Positions 46,861 to 60,640 of a stretch of 64,000 bases of DNA are shown here, one piece after another. The DNA lies in the NCBI GenBank assembly GCA_964023205.1, contig OZ026843.1, positions 5,193,029 through 5,257,028 of the forward strand, given 5' to 3'. The DNA is from Lutraria lutraria (lineage: Eukaryota > Mollusca > Bivalvia > Venerida > Mactridae). Both the position numbers and the translations under genes were made by a program. Below the pieces are notes generated by a model. That model was not told the DNA's origin. It saw only the letters and a program-made list of their open reading frames with translations, and made no database searches. How positions within the stretch are numbered: position 1 is the stretch's first letter; the number at the start of each line of letters is the position of its first letter.

Positions 46861-49164
46861 GTCACCATCTTTCTTTGAGCAACATCCACGGATTAGTTCT
46901 TTTACGTACGGAACCAGATGCTTAAGTAAACGATTTGCACAAATAAAGTCCTCCAAGTAGGTAAATATTAGTGTTAAAGTTTTTCATTCATTTAAGCCCA
47001 GCTTATTTGTACGTTAAACAGTTTAATGGCGATACGACATAAAAGTAAACACACTCGACTGTGCCCACGATCGGGATGCTAAATAAACTAAATAAATATG
47101 AACATGCTTCTTAAGTATTAGATTAATGCTAGAACATGGAAAATATCGAAAATAAAGTAGATATAATTGTTGATATGATGATTAAATTTTTATTTTACTT
47201 TCTGGAAGCTCATTCTGGAAGCATAGCACGTAACCCCGTGCAATGGTCATGCCATCATTAGTTACACCTGAGCGTCACTCGTTGTGCTAAAAATAATTCA
47301 CAGAATCTTCAATTTTTTTTTACATTTTACAGGGATTGAACAGTGGCCGTAAAATGTCGTTCTACTTTTTGTTATTAATTATTTTTCACCTTGCTTAATA
47401 TGTCGTCATCAATCTAGACCAATTATCAGACTTGCTAGCTCCCTTACGTTCATCGTACCGCCAAATTCCCCTCAATTATTAAAGAGTACTTCCATGTTAT
47501 CCTGCTATTTTTGTTATGTCTGTTTAAGTTTAATGTCTCGTAAGTTAGCTTGGTTTTAATTGAAATGCTAGTAAATGTCTGTATGCTTCTACTCAGGATT
47601 ATTCCCAGATCAACGGACCAAAATAAAGACATATAAATCAGAGACATTGTTTTTTTTGTTCCGTGTATGGAGTACTTAAAGTGACATCGTTTTGAATCAA
47701 ATCAATTTCATTATGATATTTAATTTGGATTAAAGAAATTCTTCAAACAGACTTTGAAAAGATATTAAAAAAAAACAGTACGAAAGAAAATTGTGAAAGA
47801 GAAAGACAATTTGTTTTGGTAGGACTATCGATGCATGCATGCATGTTTGCTTGCAAGAGCGCACTGTATTGAAAGTAGGAGACACAAAATCTACATATAA
47901 ATTTCATGGACGGTTTCCCAAATAATCTAAGTTTAAATTAGATGCAATTAAATTATTGTACTGTTTATAATTTCTACACTAACAGGTGTTACCGCTCATA
48001 TTAAGAGAGGAATTTTTACTTGATTTACGTACAACAATGCTCGCATATTTTCCACTGAAAGCAAGGCGAATAGATAACATTCACATGCAATATTGCAATT
48101 AGTTTATAACACAATATTGCACAAATCTGAAAACCCGGGGAACCTCTCTGAAAATCTGCAGCGATTATAATTTTTCTTGATAATTGTTTTAGTTTTTATT
48201 AAAGCAAAAAAACATCAACAGCCAAGTGTAGTTATTCTTAGCAGGAGAGACACTGTCATATGAAAGTTCAGCACATGCTTTAAACATTAAAATGTTGTAT
48301 TGTTATTAACACAAAATGTAAAACAATTTTGGTGAAAAATAGTTTAATCTGATCTGAAGACTGTTTAATATTTGCCAACCCTTTTCATTCCAATATTTGA
48401 GTTTGAGTTATAATGTATTGTTTTGGTATTAAATACTTAACATACAATAATCAGCATGGCATGTATACATCTCACATTTAATCAGTCCCGCAGACAGTTA
48501 CTGCCTGGCAACCCGCCTAGCATCCGATAACATTACTGTTGCCTAAACGTTATCACTGGACAAAGTGATTAATTATTTATTAATTACTAATATTACCCAA
48601 TACAAGGCGAATCTTGGCGAAACTTTCATTGGTCTTCCGTACAGTTAATAATGTTCTAAATAAAATGCTCTAAATTTAGTTTTCAAAGTCAAAAGGGCAT
48701 TGTTAGATTTTAGTCGAACATCAGCAAGCAGCCATGTGGACGATCGGCAGTACCTCTCTGAAACGTATCATTCAGTCTGTTTTATTTCCGTGCATGGATC
48801 CATTTAAATAGATTGTCTACAACGCCATGCTTTTTTACGTAGGCTGTATTTTTTCATCATTTTTTTCGAATTCTGATTTCGCTGAGTATCTGGAAAAAGT
48901 TCGACACGAAATACAGACCCGTGTCTTCACGTTCGCCCGACTACAAATTCGTTGATATCTCATTTTATCATGATCGCATTTATCAGATGATGCTATTTTG
49001 AAACCCGTTTCCATGTACGTGTATTTGATGGTTGTCTTTTATTTTAAGTTTATCATTAAGTCTGTAGGTTTTGAATATATACTCGTAAATTGACAACAAT
49101 CTTATGGTAAAATTGTCACAATGTCTGTGTTGTTGTCGCAGCATCGTAATGTGTTATTACATTT

Positions 49165-49240
49165 AGAGGGCTCAACACAACAGTGTAGTAACTCATATTG
49201 AAATAAGAGCAAGTTACTACAGTGTTGCCATGAGCCCTCG
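49165..49240 (-). mobile_element. 76-bp foldback element, family A copy 3
   Basis: Inverted relative to the other two copies, exactly 76 bp, flanked by a perfect ATTT repeat (49161-49164, 49241-49244). In the arms, GTCGTAAC/GTTACGAC of the other copies is GTAGTAAC/GTTACTAC, a paired change that keeps the stem. It is inside the Hox1 intron. Confidence 0.85.
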
Positions 49241-52200
49241 ATTTATAGAAAAAATAATCATTCTTTGACAGCTGACTATTATTTTGCTGTAACGATGAAC
49301 ATTTGAAACAAAACTACTTCGTAAATAAACATCTGTTTTACTTGATTGACTAAAAATCAACAATGTTCACCAAATGTTTGGCCCCGTAATGATGACAACG
49401 CGTCTCCAATACGTGTATAACTGGTAATGCATCAAAATTAATGCAACAACATTTATAATACCCGTCCAATAAATGATAATAAAACATCCGTTACTTTTTA
49501 ACATTGTGTATAAATCATTCATCATTCATTACCATATATAACCATGAATGTAGAAACGTAGAGGCACATATGGTGAAGGTTCGTATTGACTAACACTGGG
49601 TGGATGTGATTATTCGGGAAAACTCGGCCATTTCCGTTATGATTATTAGACAGGGATTCGGAAAACCTCGGTCAAAAACGGCCACCTCCGTTATGATTAT
49701 CGGGCGGTGAAGATCTGAATCTACCGAGTAAGCGCGTATTTCTACAATAACAAAATTATCTATCTTGATAATAATGAAATTTCCAATAATCAAGAATATT
49801 AAGATTCATGATTCATACTGGTCTATGTTTGATTTCTCCAACTTGTTTTGAAAAATAAATGACACGGATGTTACAAGGTTTATGATAGAAACTAACCCAA
49901 CAGTGGAACTAATTCGCGCATATTTTTAAAACCTTTCTGTTTAAAAACAGACAAAAAATACAAGTATTTGCACCTGGTCCAGGCAAGGTGTAATGTACCA
50001 CTAAAAACTTCATATTAACTGACCTGAATTTCATTTTTGAACTTCTATTACCGTATTAACAAACAATGGTGAATAAAACGTGCGACTTGATGATTAGATC
50101 CTTAAGAAAAGAAAAATAAATGTTTACAATTTCTATCTCATCTATACTAAGTGGCGACATGGCAAACCAAAACGTTCTCTTCTTTCCTACAAAATGTTAC
50201 TTCATTCTGAATCAGACATATTTCCCATTTGATAAGGTAATAAAATTTACCAGATTCTCTTGGGCAACTGAAATTTTAAAATATTTTTTTTCTTCCAAAC
50301 GTGTTTGTCAATGTAGATTACATAAAATTGTGTAGACAGTTTTTGACTGAACTACATTTGTATTTAAATATCTTAAGAAATAATGATCGGTGCTTAATTT
50401 CATTTGAATGTTATCGCGTTAATAAACTTTTTTATTCCGATTTAATTGTCACGTTTTTAACGACGAAGTGACTGATTACTGATTAGGCGTATCATTGATT
50501 TAATGAAAGTACTTATTTAACTTGGAACACGGGTCCCTGTCAAAGTCCTTCCCGTTTTTGACGAAATTTAAAATGGAGGGCCAGTTTGTGTGTTAAATTC
50601 CGTATGTTTGTCACATCATTACACTTTTTTTGTTGTTTTGACATAAAAGTAAATTAAGTAAAATCAGCTTCACTATGGTGATCAAATGAATATAATGTTG
50701 CTATAAAAGATAACAAACAATAGACTAACATTGTCTGAAGTATTGTGACAGGGCCGCATCTATTTAAGCACCAGTTTTATATGAAAGTATTCAATGTAGC
50801 GATATTTTATTTGATCCTTTTTGATATGTTTCGGTATTGGTCATTTTGATTTATGTGAATAATTATTATTTTTAATTCAGGACACTAAGGCTTTGATGGT
50901 ATTGTTTTAGTACTTAGACCAGACGAATCAGTGTCATGAATGAATTATAAAACAAAAAGTCACAAAAAATAATTCTCAGATTTGATAGCTTTATCGTTTT
51001 CAGCTGTCAATTCGTGTTGTCATTTTAACCGGACCGGAAGTTGACAACTTGACGTATTTTACTAAAGCGTTCCTTAATTCAGACAATAAAATAATCATTT
51101 TTATATCTTTTTATTGTATCATTAAATCTGACCATTAGTTTTGTGTTAAACATATAGATAATAATCTAATAGACTTCCTTAGTGTACAAACGTCAAACGA
51201 TGTGTCGTTAAAATATGATAACATAGCAACGAAGAGAATACTCGAAAACTACTCGGATGGCAACATCTGTTTAACTACACAAACTCCTGACATTATTATT
51301 CTCTTATATATGTCCCTTCAAAATATTACATTGAGTTGTATTTAAAAAATATGTGTGATGAGTGATAATTACAATTATTGAAATCGAAAAAAATCACCGA
51401 TTGACGACGGTCAAAATTTCAAAACTAATTGGTATGAAAAACAACAGGACAAAATATAAATCCAGAACATTTTAACACACGTTTAAAATGTTTGAACCTA
51501 TAAAAGCAGGAAAAGGAAATGTTGTTTTCTGATCGGAATGTTTTCATTTTTTTCGAATTCTATCTGAATCATCGCTAAACAACTGCTGTGTAAGATATGT
51601 GCAACCTGTTACAACATGCGTGAGGTGGGGGGAATGCATGGAAACTATTTTACGGTTTAACTTGCATTTTGTGATGGAAACGAAGCCCCACGTAATTGCA
51701 TGTGGACAGCGTTGTTCAAGTTAAAGTGTGAAACTGGCATTTAAGATGACATTTATATTATTGTACTCTAACGTAGCCCGAAGTTAAACTTCAAAAGGCC
51801 GCGATTTCAACTCGGAGCAAAACGAGCGTAAGAGTCGGACACATTTAATTCGGATATGGCGACTTGAGGCCAGAGTCTAAAAGCTTTAGAAACGTTTAAA
51901 AACGCAAAACTGAGCTTTGGTCGACAGTTATATTTGTTCGTTGAAGTTAATACGATGTTAATTTTACGCAAATGGCGTGCTTGAAAAAAATACGGTATTT
52001 AGATGACATTTGTATGTTTTAATAACAATAAATTAAAGATACCAGGCTCCGCATTAATGGTTAGAAATATGTAGTTACGACGGAAAAATGATATGTATTG
52101 CAACTTTGTTATTTTAATATTATATTAAAGTTTACGATTAAAAGATACAATGTTAAAACTAGTATTAATGATGATTGTAATAATAATAATATTATATTCA

Positions 52201-53859
52201 TATTATGATAAGTGGTAATTCTTGTTATGATATTAATTGTTGATGAAGAATTTAAAAGCATTAAAAAGAAATGAGTAATCAAAATCAACGTGTAGATATA
52301 TTATATTGCATTCTAAAAATAAATAATGATGAATTTAACTATGACATGTATATTAAGATACCAAAGCTTTATATACTCCGGACTAAACCCCGTAACCTTT
52401 CCATGCATAACAAGCATCTATGAAACACCTGTTCTAGGTAAGATTCAGTAAAAACATTATGTATATGAGTATATAAAACTTCAGCTTGTTTTTTAGGTTT
52501 CACTCAATGTTAAACATATTTCTTACGACCCCTGATATTTAAACGTAAGTGATTCGTACCACCTTTTCCGTGTAACACAGCGAGTTAAGATTTTTCCTTG
52601 GGAAAACACAAAACTGCAATTAATATTTTCATTTTTTGTGTGTGATTTTGATAACGTCGCTGTTGAAATTGCGATGTGTTGACCTCACGCATTCTGGTAT
52701 GTCGCACATTTTGTCCACACCATGATTACTCTTTATAAAGTTATGATATTTTGATAGTGTTCACTTCATTATGATTATTTATTTATTTCGATTTTCTCGC
52801 AGACCGAATTACATGTGTACATACTTATTATAATTTTACATCTAGTGAAAATGTTTTATATGCCCTAATTTCAAAATGACAACATGAAATCATTTGTTTG
52901 TTGAATAGCGTGTTAGCATGTGGAACTGCAAATATGACAATTTTAGATACAACTTCAATTAACATTGTACGTGCTATTTGTCAACAGTTAATATATTCAT
53001 ATACTTTCACACATCTAAGACATTGCGTTTCAGCCACAAAGTTGTTAGCCATCAAAGATAACAATAAACCCGCCAGTAGTTATATCTCTTTAATATCTCG
53101 TAAATATGTGAATATTGTTGAAATACACACACTGCAATAATGACCGTGATTATGACCGTACATGCTAGTTTTTGCGTCCGTTATTCATGGCCAGTGATTG
53201 ACAAGTGATCGATCATCGATTTATTAATACCGTATTTTCAGAAATTCTTATTTGCCATTATATGACAGTAATGACTTCAGCATGTCAAACATTGTGTCCA
53301 GTTTACAATAGGAAACAACGATGACCATCTAGACAGGTGGGCCTCCATTTTACACAGATTACACGGTGCATATTCCGAGAAAATTTAATTCAAATATGAC
53401 TCTATGACCATCTTATTGCATGTTGGCATTTATCCTGAGAAAATCGACGTAAGAGGCTAAGACATATTCGTAAGTTAATTAAATTATTTACTGAGCACCC
53501 AAATTGTATAGATTGAATACTTTCTCCACGATTTTGTCCACGCAATAAGCTCTTTACGTAACACTGCGTTTCTTGAAGCTGAGATTTGTTCGCGCTTATA
53601 TTTATTTGGAACTGTTTGAGTATACAATGTATATATTTCCACTTAGAACTGTAACAAAAACGAAATCAAAAACCGTCCACACACGACGTATAACACATGT
53701 CGCTCAGAATGAATCAATACGAAAAACCCCATGATTAGACATGCATGTCCACAGATCACACACCTGTTTCATGTCTAAATCTAAATTCCACAATAATACA
53801 GCCGCAGTCCAAAAGTATGTGTCACTGTTAGCTTCCTCTACCCAATTAGTCAGCCGTAA

Positions 53860-54125
53860 ATAGCTAAGACGCATAGTAAGAAAATAATTAACATGTTTAT
53901 CAGATTATTAAATTAACAGAACTGTCCGAATGACAGATAGCCTTAATATAAAGGAACGGGTCATCTGTTAGGTATTTAATTAGATTGACCATTGGTGAAA
54001 TATATCAATTTGTGCCATCCATCATTTGATCAAATAGCGTACCTAGTCTATACGACACCTCTGGTGTTACGTACGTCTCCTCATTAACGGTAATTAGTAT
54101 TGCACGTAATCATTAGTGCAATCTT
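53860..54125. promoter_or_regulatory. Candidate Hox/PBC/Meis-type enhancer in the Hox1 intron
   Basis: CCATCCATCA at 54015-54024 is, on the minus strand, TGATGGATGG, identical to the HOX-PBX repeat 3 site of the mouse Hoxb1 rhombomere-4 autoregulatory enhancer. TGACAG, the Meis/Prep consensus, is at 53931-53936, 78 bp away. Several TAATTA/TTAATTAG homeodomain cores and an inverted ATTGCAC/GTGCAAT pair (54099-54122) lie in the same 270 bp. Enhancer function is inferred from motifs only. Confidence 0.4.
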
Positions 54126-54254
54126 TGAAATCTAGAAGAACTGGATGTTATTTTTATTTAGTATCATCTTCTTTGGTTATTTTATAGCAATGTATGTTGA
54201 AACCATCTAGAGAAAATAGCTATGTAGAATTTTGGACGTGTCTATTTCAAATAG

Positions 54255-54301
54255 TATTTCAAATACACTGTGAATACTAAATAAGAACACACAGGACTGA
54301 A
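54255..54301 (+). repeat. Near-identical 47-bp repeat H, copy 1
   Basis: 'tatttcaaatacactgtgaa' onward to 'acacacaggactgaa' recurs at 56214-56260 with a single difference in 47 bp. Similarity continues weakly for about 40 bp to the right. Confidence 0.8.
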
Positions 54302-56213
54302 ACATGTCCCAAAGATAATAGAAAAATACTGATTCGGAAGAGAATAATACGAGTACATTGAGAGGGCTTGAAAACCGACCAACTGACCAATCAAGGACCT
54401 TACAGATACGACATACACAAACATATAATTAATTTAAATCAAACAGATTTTGTCGACGCCTAAAACCTAAGCATATTACAAGGATTCAAACATAATCTGT
54501 ATGTATCCTGCAAACTAATCTAATTTGGTTCACTTCCGGAATTGTCCTTGCGTGACTTTAAACCAAACATTTACACGAACAAGTAAAGCATATATTGCGT
54601 GATTATGAAGGCAAAACAGTAGTTCTAAAATTTCCAATGCATGTAAGAAACCATCCTACATGCTTCATAGAAAAAAATAATTTCTTGTTTCTAAAGATCT
54701 GAAATAACTTGGAATATCGAATCTGCTTATTTTGTGCAAAGAAAAAAAAACTACAGATATTTCATTATGTTTTTTTGTCAGATTATGCGTTTCTGCTTTG
54801 AAGTGATACAACAATTAGATATGAATATTTCATTAATATGGTTTCATATGAACTGGAAGGGTGTTTATGTTTACCAATGCATACAGAGAACATTCATTAA
54901 CACTTTGGGATCTCCGTAGAATTGAGACACATCCCAGAATCTAATTTAAAAAGAATTAAAGTCAACATTGTCTATAAAACGATTTTATCATGACCGCCCC
55001 GCGGAAAAATCAAATAGCTTTCCGGAAAAATTGGCGGGAATTTATGTCCGTCAGCGGACGGACGGGGGCTCTTTATGAAAACACTTAAAATGTTTTAATA
55101 TGACTATGTCTCTTAATGATGAACAATGTATCGACTGGTTGCATGATAATCGTCAGTTATCTTATTTTTATAGCCATCAAATGGACTCCCGTCAGGTACA
55201 ATGGCTAAGGTACAGGTTTCATGTCACCTCACGAACAAAAACAATTGCGTAAATATAGATTACTGAACACAAGCACGCTTTGTTACTTTTGCAAATGTAT
55301 TGACGTTCTACCTCTCAATAAACAATGTAGAAATCCTTGTTTTATGACATAAGTTCGTGAATTAACTACCAATCTGATGAAACAATTAACTGCGAAGGAA
55401 ACCGACAATAATCTGACTGAAAAGAAGTTTAACCATTCGGATCCGTGACAATTTCAATTATTTGTACTGCTACCAATGTTTTTGCGGAAAGACGACATAA
55501 TGGCTGCTATCAAAATTCAGGAACCAGTCTTGGAAGCTTTTTGAAAGCTTCCGTTTCGCAAAGATTCTTCAGGATTCCATGGAAGCTTGCACACGAAACA
55601 ATAATTTATTCATCAATATGACCAAGCGCCCGCGCGAGTCAGACTGATTTACATTGAAGTTGTCACATTCAACATTGTAATTACGCTGTGATTTGAGTTG
55701 ATGTGAGTGAATTATCGTGGTATACAATTCCCTAATATCAGACCCTGTCTTAATATGTTTATCTTTTTAAAACGTTTCTGATCGTCCTTAGATGAAATAA
55801 ACACCGCTCTGTCACACGGCTCGACAACATTCCTTGTACAGTGTCAGAAATTTGACTTTTCATTTAGGTTTCTCACATGTTGCGTCTCTATCAAGTTAAT
55901 ATCGAAAGGAACATGTCATACAAATTGCAAACACACGTCTAGAAAGCTTCTCTATGATTCTGCGCAGTAATTCCTTGAGTTTAATATAACTCTAATCCAT
56001 ATTTGCAAATCGTATCATTGTTTTCGTAATAGGCTATCCATTGTTGGGGCTATTTATAAAAAGATTTTTTCAACTTATGTAATGCAACCGAAACTGTGTT
56101 AGTTAGGTTAGAAAAAAATCAAAATTATTGGCTTGGTTGGAAGAGATCTTCAGACAAAATTGTTTAATGTGATAGAATCTTGGGAAAGAACTATCGGCGA
56201 ACTGTGGGTGGGG

Positions 56214-56260
56214 TATTTCAAATACACTGTGAATCCTAAATAAGAACACACAGGACTGAA
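56214..56260 (+). repeat. Near-identical 47-bp repeat H, copy 2
   Basis: 46 of 47 positions equal copy 1 at 54255-54301, in the same orientation, 1,959 bp apart. No inverted ends or target duplication was seen at either copy. Confidence 0.8.
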
Positions 56261-59200
56261 TCTTGAAAGAGAAGAAAGAACATTCCGATTGAGGAGGTTT
56301 GGAAAACTAAAAATATCTTTTTTTTGTATAGGCAGCATATTCTGACGGAAGGGAACATTTGACAAAACTGGTCTATAAAAGGATAAACATTTAACAACAC
56401 AGCATAAGACCTTTGTGATTGTGTATTTAAGAAGTACTTAAAATGCATTAAAACAAAATGATTCTTTATTGATTTCTTATTCTAATGCACCCGATTTGGT
56501 CATTAATTCAACAAATGGATGCGTATTTTGAATAGGAGATTGACCAGCCAGTCTGACTCCGCCATTAGTGGAATCCGCCATTAATAGAATGGTTATTAGC
56601 CTGTTTAAGAACGCCACCGACGTAGTCTCTTATTAATCGCTTTCGTGTATTATCAGAAAGCAAATTTAACGAGAAGACGAGACGTGAGCATTGTACACGT
56701 GTTTTCGTCTGAGGCAATTCGCAGCCGCTCGAAACACCCTTTACTATTCTTCAGTCTTTGAGTATTCCTCCAAATGAGTCTTAAATTATACCGATCTATC
56801 ATAATTTTGTGAGCACAACCATTAATATCAGAGTTTAAGGTGACAACTATGTAAAAAGAAACAAGTACTGAGTTTCCAGAATTGAGAACGGAAAACCCAA
56901 ACTCCCAGAAGTGATCATTCAAATTCTTCAGTTTGTGTTTTGGCACAGAGTGACATCGGTATTGAACTAATTAAGGGGTCCATTTATCATCTTCGTCTCC
57001 GCCGTCACCCTCAGCGACCCCTAGCAACCTAAAGGCGGAAATTTGGTGGCGATATCTGTTTGGCTTCGTTAAGAAATATGTTTGTTTTAAAGAGAGAAGA
57101 AATTCGATATTGTTTTGATGTGGACATAATGTGGCTAGTCTAGAAAGCATTAACGACAATCGGGATGAATGTTAGACTGTGAGATCGGGATGTGGGAATC
57201 AACGTGAGTATATCAACTGGTCACTCAACTTATTAAATACTAGCAACATTGTACAATGACATGACGACATTTGCGATAGGCTCAATATCAACTATTGAAG
57301 GTACTGTAGACTGATCAAAAAAGTACTTAATAGAATTTAAACAGAAGTGTCGCTGCTAATTATATATTAATAAGAACACATTCGAAGTTTCGACTGTCGA
57401 TGCATTGATAATATAACAAGTTAGATGTATTTTTAAAGCGTAAGTAATTCTTGATACTAGCTAGTAGTTTGCTGGTCCATACTTTCGTCCGACGTTTTTT
57501 GATGAGTCATTTTAAACAAACAATAAATGCTGAAATATCAAATGGTTTTGCTAAGTGACAATAAAATTAAAGTCAGAATGAATTTGTAAGTGTCTTAATT
57601 CATCTTACAAGTGTAAATTATTTAGAATATTCACTGTTTGAGAAGGTGACGGGACATTTAAAGAAATAAAATACCAAGTCAAGATAGCTTGTTGTTTTTT
57701 ATTTGTCAAACTTAAAAGTCGGACATATTCATCATGTCCTTTAGAATTAACATATTTATAAATACATTCGATTTAGTAATAATCAAACTTCAGTCTATCG
57801 AGGTCACATATAGAAAAACGACGACATTTTTGTCTATATGAATCACCTTCTTTCGAACAATGAATGTGATTTGATGTTTTTCTTGACATTTTCCATACCT
57901 CGGATATGTAACGGCTATAATTGCTCTATCTTTGTATACCATCGTTGTTGGTAGTGATAAGAAACATCTTGTTTGTATTAGAAATACATTTTTCGAGCTA
58001 CGAATTTATCGATTTTTTCTCCGTATTTGAGGTTCTAAGCCACTGCATAACGTTTATTCAAATTAAAACAACAATAAGCCATGCTTAAATTGTTCATGTC
58101 ATGTTACATACTATTACATTGGTCTTTTAAATACATAAACATATACTGCCATGTGGTCATCATATTGGTGTGAATTAAATAGATCTAACCAATTAAAAAA
58201 AAATAAAAAATTTTGAAACAGCATATCATACGTTTATATAAACTATACACTCAGAGAAGAGTGAACAAAGATTTGGTATGAACAGTATCCAGGGAATATA
58301 ATTATACAATGTACTGTACTATGTAATTCAAAAAGGGCAAATGATCAAGACGATTAAAGATATGATTAATTATATCCCTTTGAAAATGCAAAAATTAAGA
58401 GAGCAAAAAGAACTCAATATCTTATAAATAAACAATACATAAACACGTTCGTCCAAGAAATGCTTGGCATATTCAGAGAACAAGGATCATATGTTCGAAA
58501 TATTTTTCCTGCATGTATTTATTAAAACAAATCAAGACATAGTAAATAAAAATATAATGCTTTGTCATACGAAAAATAATAAGTTAATGAAATTATTGAA
58601 GCATCTCTGGTCGGGTTGACACTTAGTTACATCGAACTTTAAAATATCGTGTCTACATAAATATCTTGCACGAACAATGTTGCCAAATGGGTGCGAATAT
58701 ACCACACACTATTTTTATAACTCGTTCAATGTATATAGATCCAAACCGGCCTCTAATTCGTGTTGTATTGATGTGAGTGAACTCAAGGATCGATTCATCA
58801 AAATGATTTGTTCTTTCAAACTTTTGCGACAGTTGAATAATCATATAACGAATAAAACGAACCTAAGAAAATGAACGAAGCAAAAATGATGGACGATATG
58901 TTAGTATGCAAATACTCTCAATTGTTTCTTATCTCATCACAAATTAACTTCTGCACGGTTACATTGGACGATATAAATAGAATACGGCGTCATTCAGCGA
59001 CGTCATATGACGCAAACACAATTAAGAAATAATAAAAAAAACTAAATCGGAGCATTCATTTGATTTAAAACCAGAATTTGTTGACGAAATACAGTATTTC
59101 ATTAAATCCTGTATCAAAACAACGGAAAATCCGATTTACCGCCATGTTGTCAGCTATCTGGTCCATAACCTTTAGAAACAACAAGCAAACGATGCCAATC

Positions 59201-60029
59201 ATAATTCTAATGTGTCCGCTGTTTATAGAAAGCATTATACTTCCAATTGGACACGTGATATTTCTAAACTAAGCTTCTATGATATTGAAACTCACAGTGT
59301 CTTGAAATAATCAGAGAAATGTAAATCATTTAGCAGAAATGGAGTTAACCGGAAATGATTACGAAAGTGTAATTTCAGTTCAAGATTCAAGACAACTGTG
59401 AAACACATCATAGCTCTAGCCAGCGTAATATTAATAAAAAAATCACCAGTTTTAAAGCTGCATTAATTTTATACCTTAATTACAGACAATTTTTAATTTG
59501 AAAGACCAAATATTTCAAGACTGGCATTTTTATCATTCGCAAATATTTCGATTAATATCAAAGATTTCTAGAACAATAATGTTACTGCAAGGAAATCGCT
59601 CAAGTTTGATAAATTAAAACGCAGTGGGCATGGTTTACGTTCTATTATAATACGATACGCATTTATGAGTTTTATTTATTGGCTTTAAATAAATGTAATA
59701 ACACATTTGATTTCTTTACATAATTATCCTCTTCAACGTTACAATGTTACATCAGCATATGTTCTATGTTTACCTCAAAATCAGTGTATTTTTAAACTGT
59801 CTCTAGTTTCTTAGTCTGTTCATGCCGTCATTAACAGTAACGCCTTAAGAGATTTTGAGTAAATAAATATATATACATTTTGTATATATATTTGTAGTTA
59901 GCGCTGTTGTTTGCACAATAAGGAATAACAATGCAACAACGATCTTTAAACTGATTATGGTCACATACGCTCGTAAGAGAAAATTCTGGTATTTTAGTGA
60001 ACGCGAATAATTGTAATCTTGAAATGTCC

Positions 60030-60640
60030 AAGCGTCTTAAGCGGGTGATTATAAGACGCTGGACATCGCTATCACAATACCGGACAGTCCGAAATATCTC
60101 GGAGACACTTGGCTGTAATAGGAAATCAATCCCGTGTAATTAGATCATTATAAACACCCTGATTTGTTCTGGGAGAGAAAGAATGGTCCAAACTCTAGTC
60201 GCCATTCATCATCGCTGAGGCATTAAAGGTCAGCATATGGTGTGAAGTTGGATGACATTTAAAGAGATGTGATGTATTTTACATGGTTAATGAAGTGGAC
60301 ACAATGAAGCTAGGGGATGACCCCTTCCATTAAAACTGATAACAAAATATTGGGTGGTTTTATACTGTATATGTGCAATAAATTAACCCGGTAAACAGAC
60401 ACTCGTTTTTAGACAATTCCATTAGATCGTCCTTAGTTTTTTGCTTTGAGGGATTAAGCCAGCAAACAGCTAATATTGTTACCAGAATCTGATCCAATTA
60501 ACACCGCAATTCTTTGGCAAATTAACAAAATCAATTAAACGCTTTAAGCTCGTATCGTATGTTGATCACCATAGAAATGGTCTTCAATTCAGCTGATTAT
60601 ATGGTCAGGTAGCTGGCTCTTTATTGTACGTGATAATAAA
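60030..60640. promoter_or_regulatory. Candidate conserved non-coding block in the Hox1 intron
   Basis: About 600 bp of sequence with visibly more balanced base composition than its neighbours, no repeats, no open frame, and many potential factor sites ('gtgtaattagatcattat', 'aaaggtcagcatatgg', 'attaacaaaatcaatta', 'caattcagctgattatatgg'). It looks like an intronic enhancer, but this is judged by composition alone. Confidence 0.3.

Noticed and set aside
46861..46905. Minus-strand T-N-P-W-M string that resembles a Hox hexapeptide near a possible donor
   Set aside because: The following residues (L-L-K-E-R-W, then stop) do not match Hox1, the upstream frame is not Hox-like, and it abuts repeat G copy 2.
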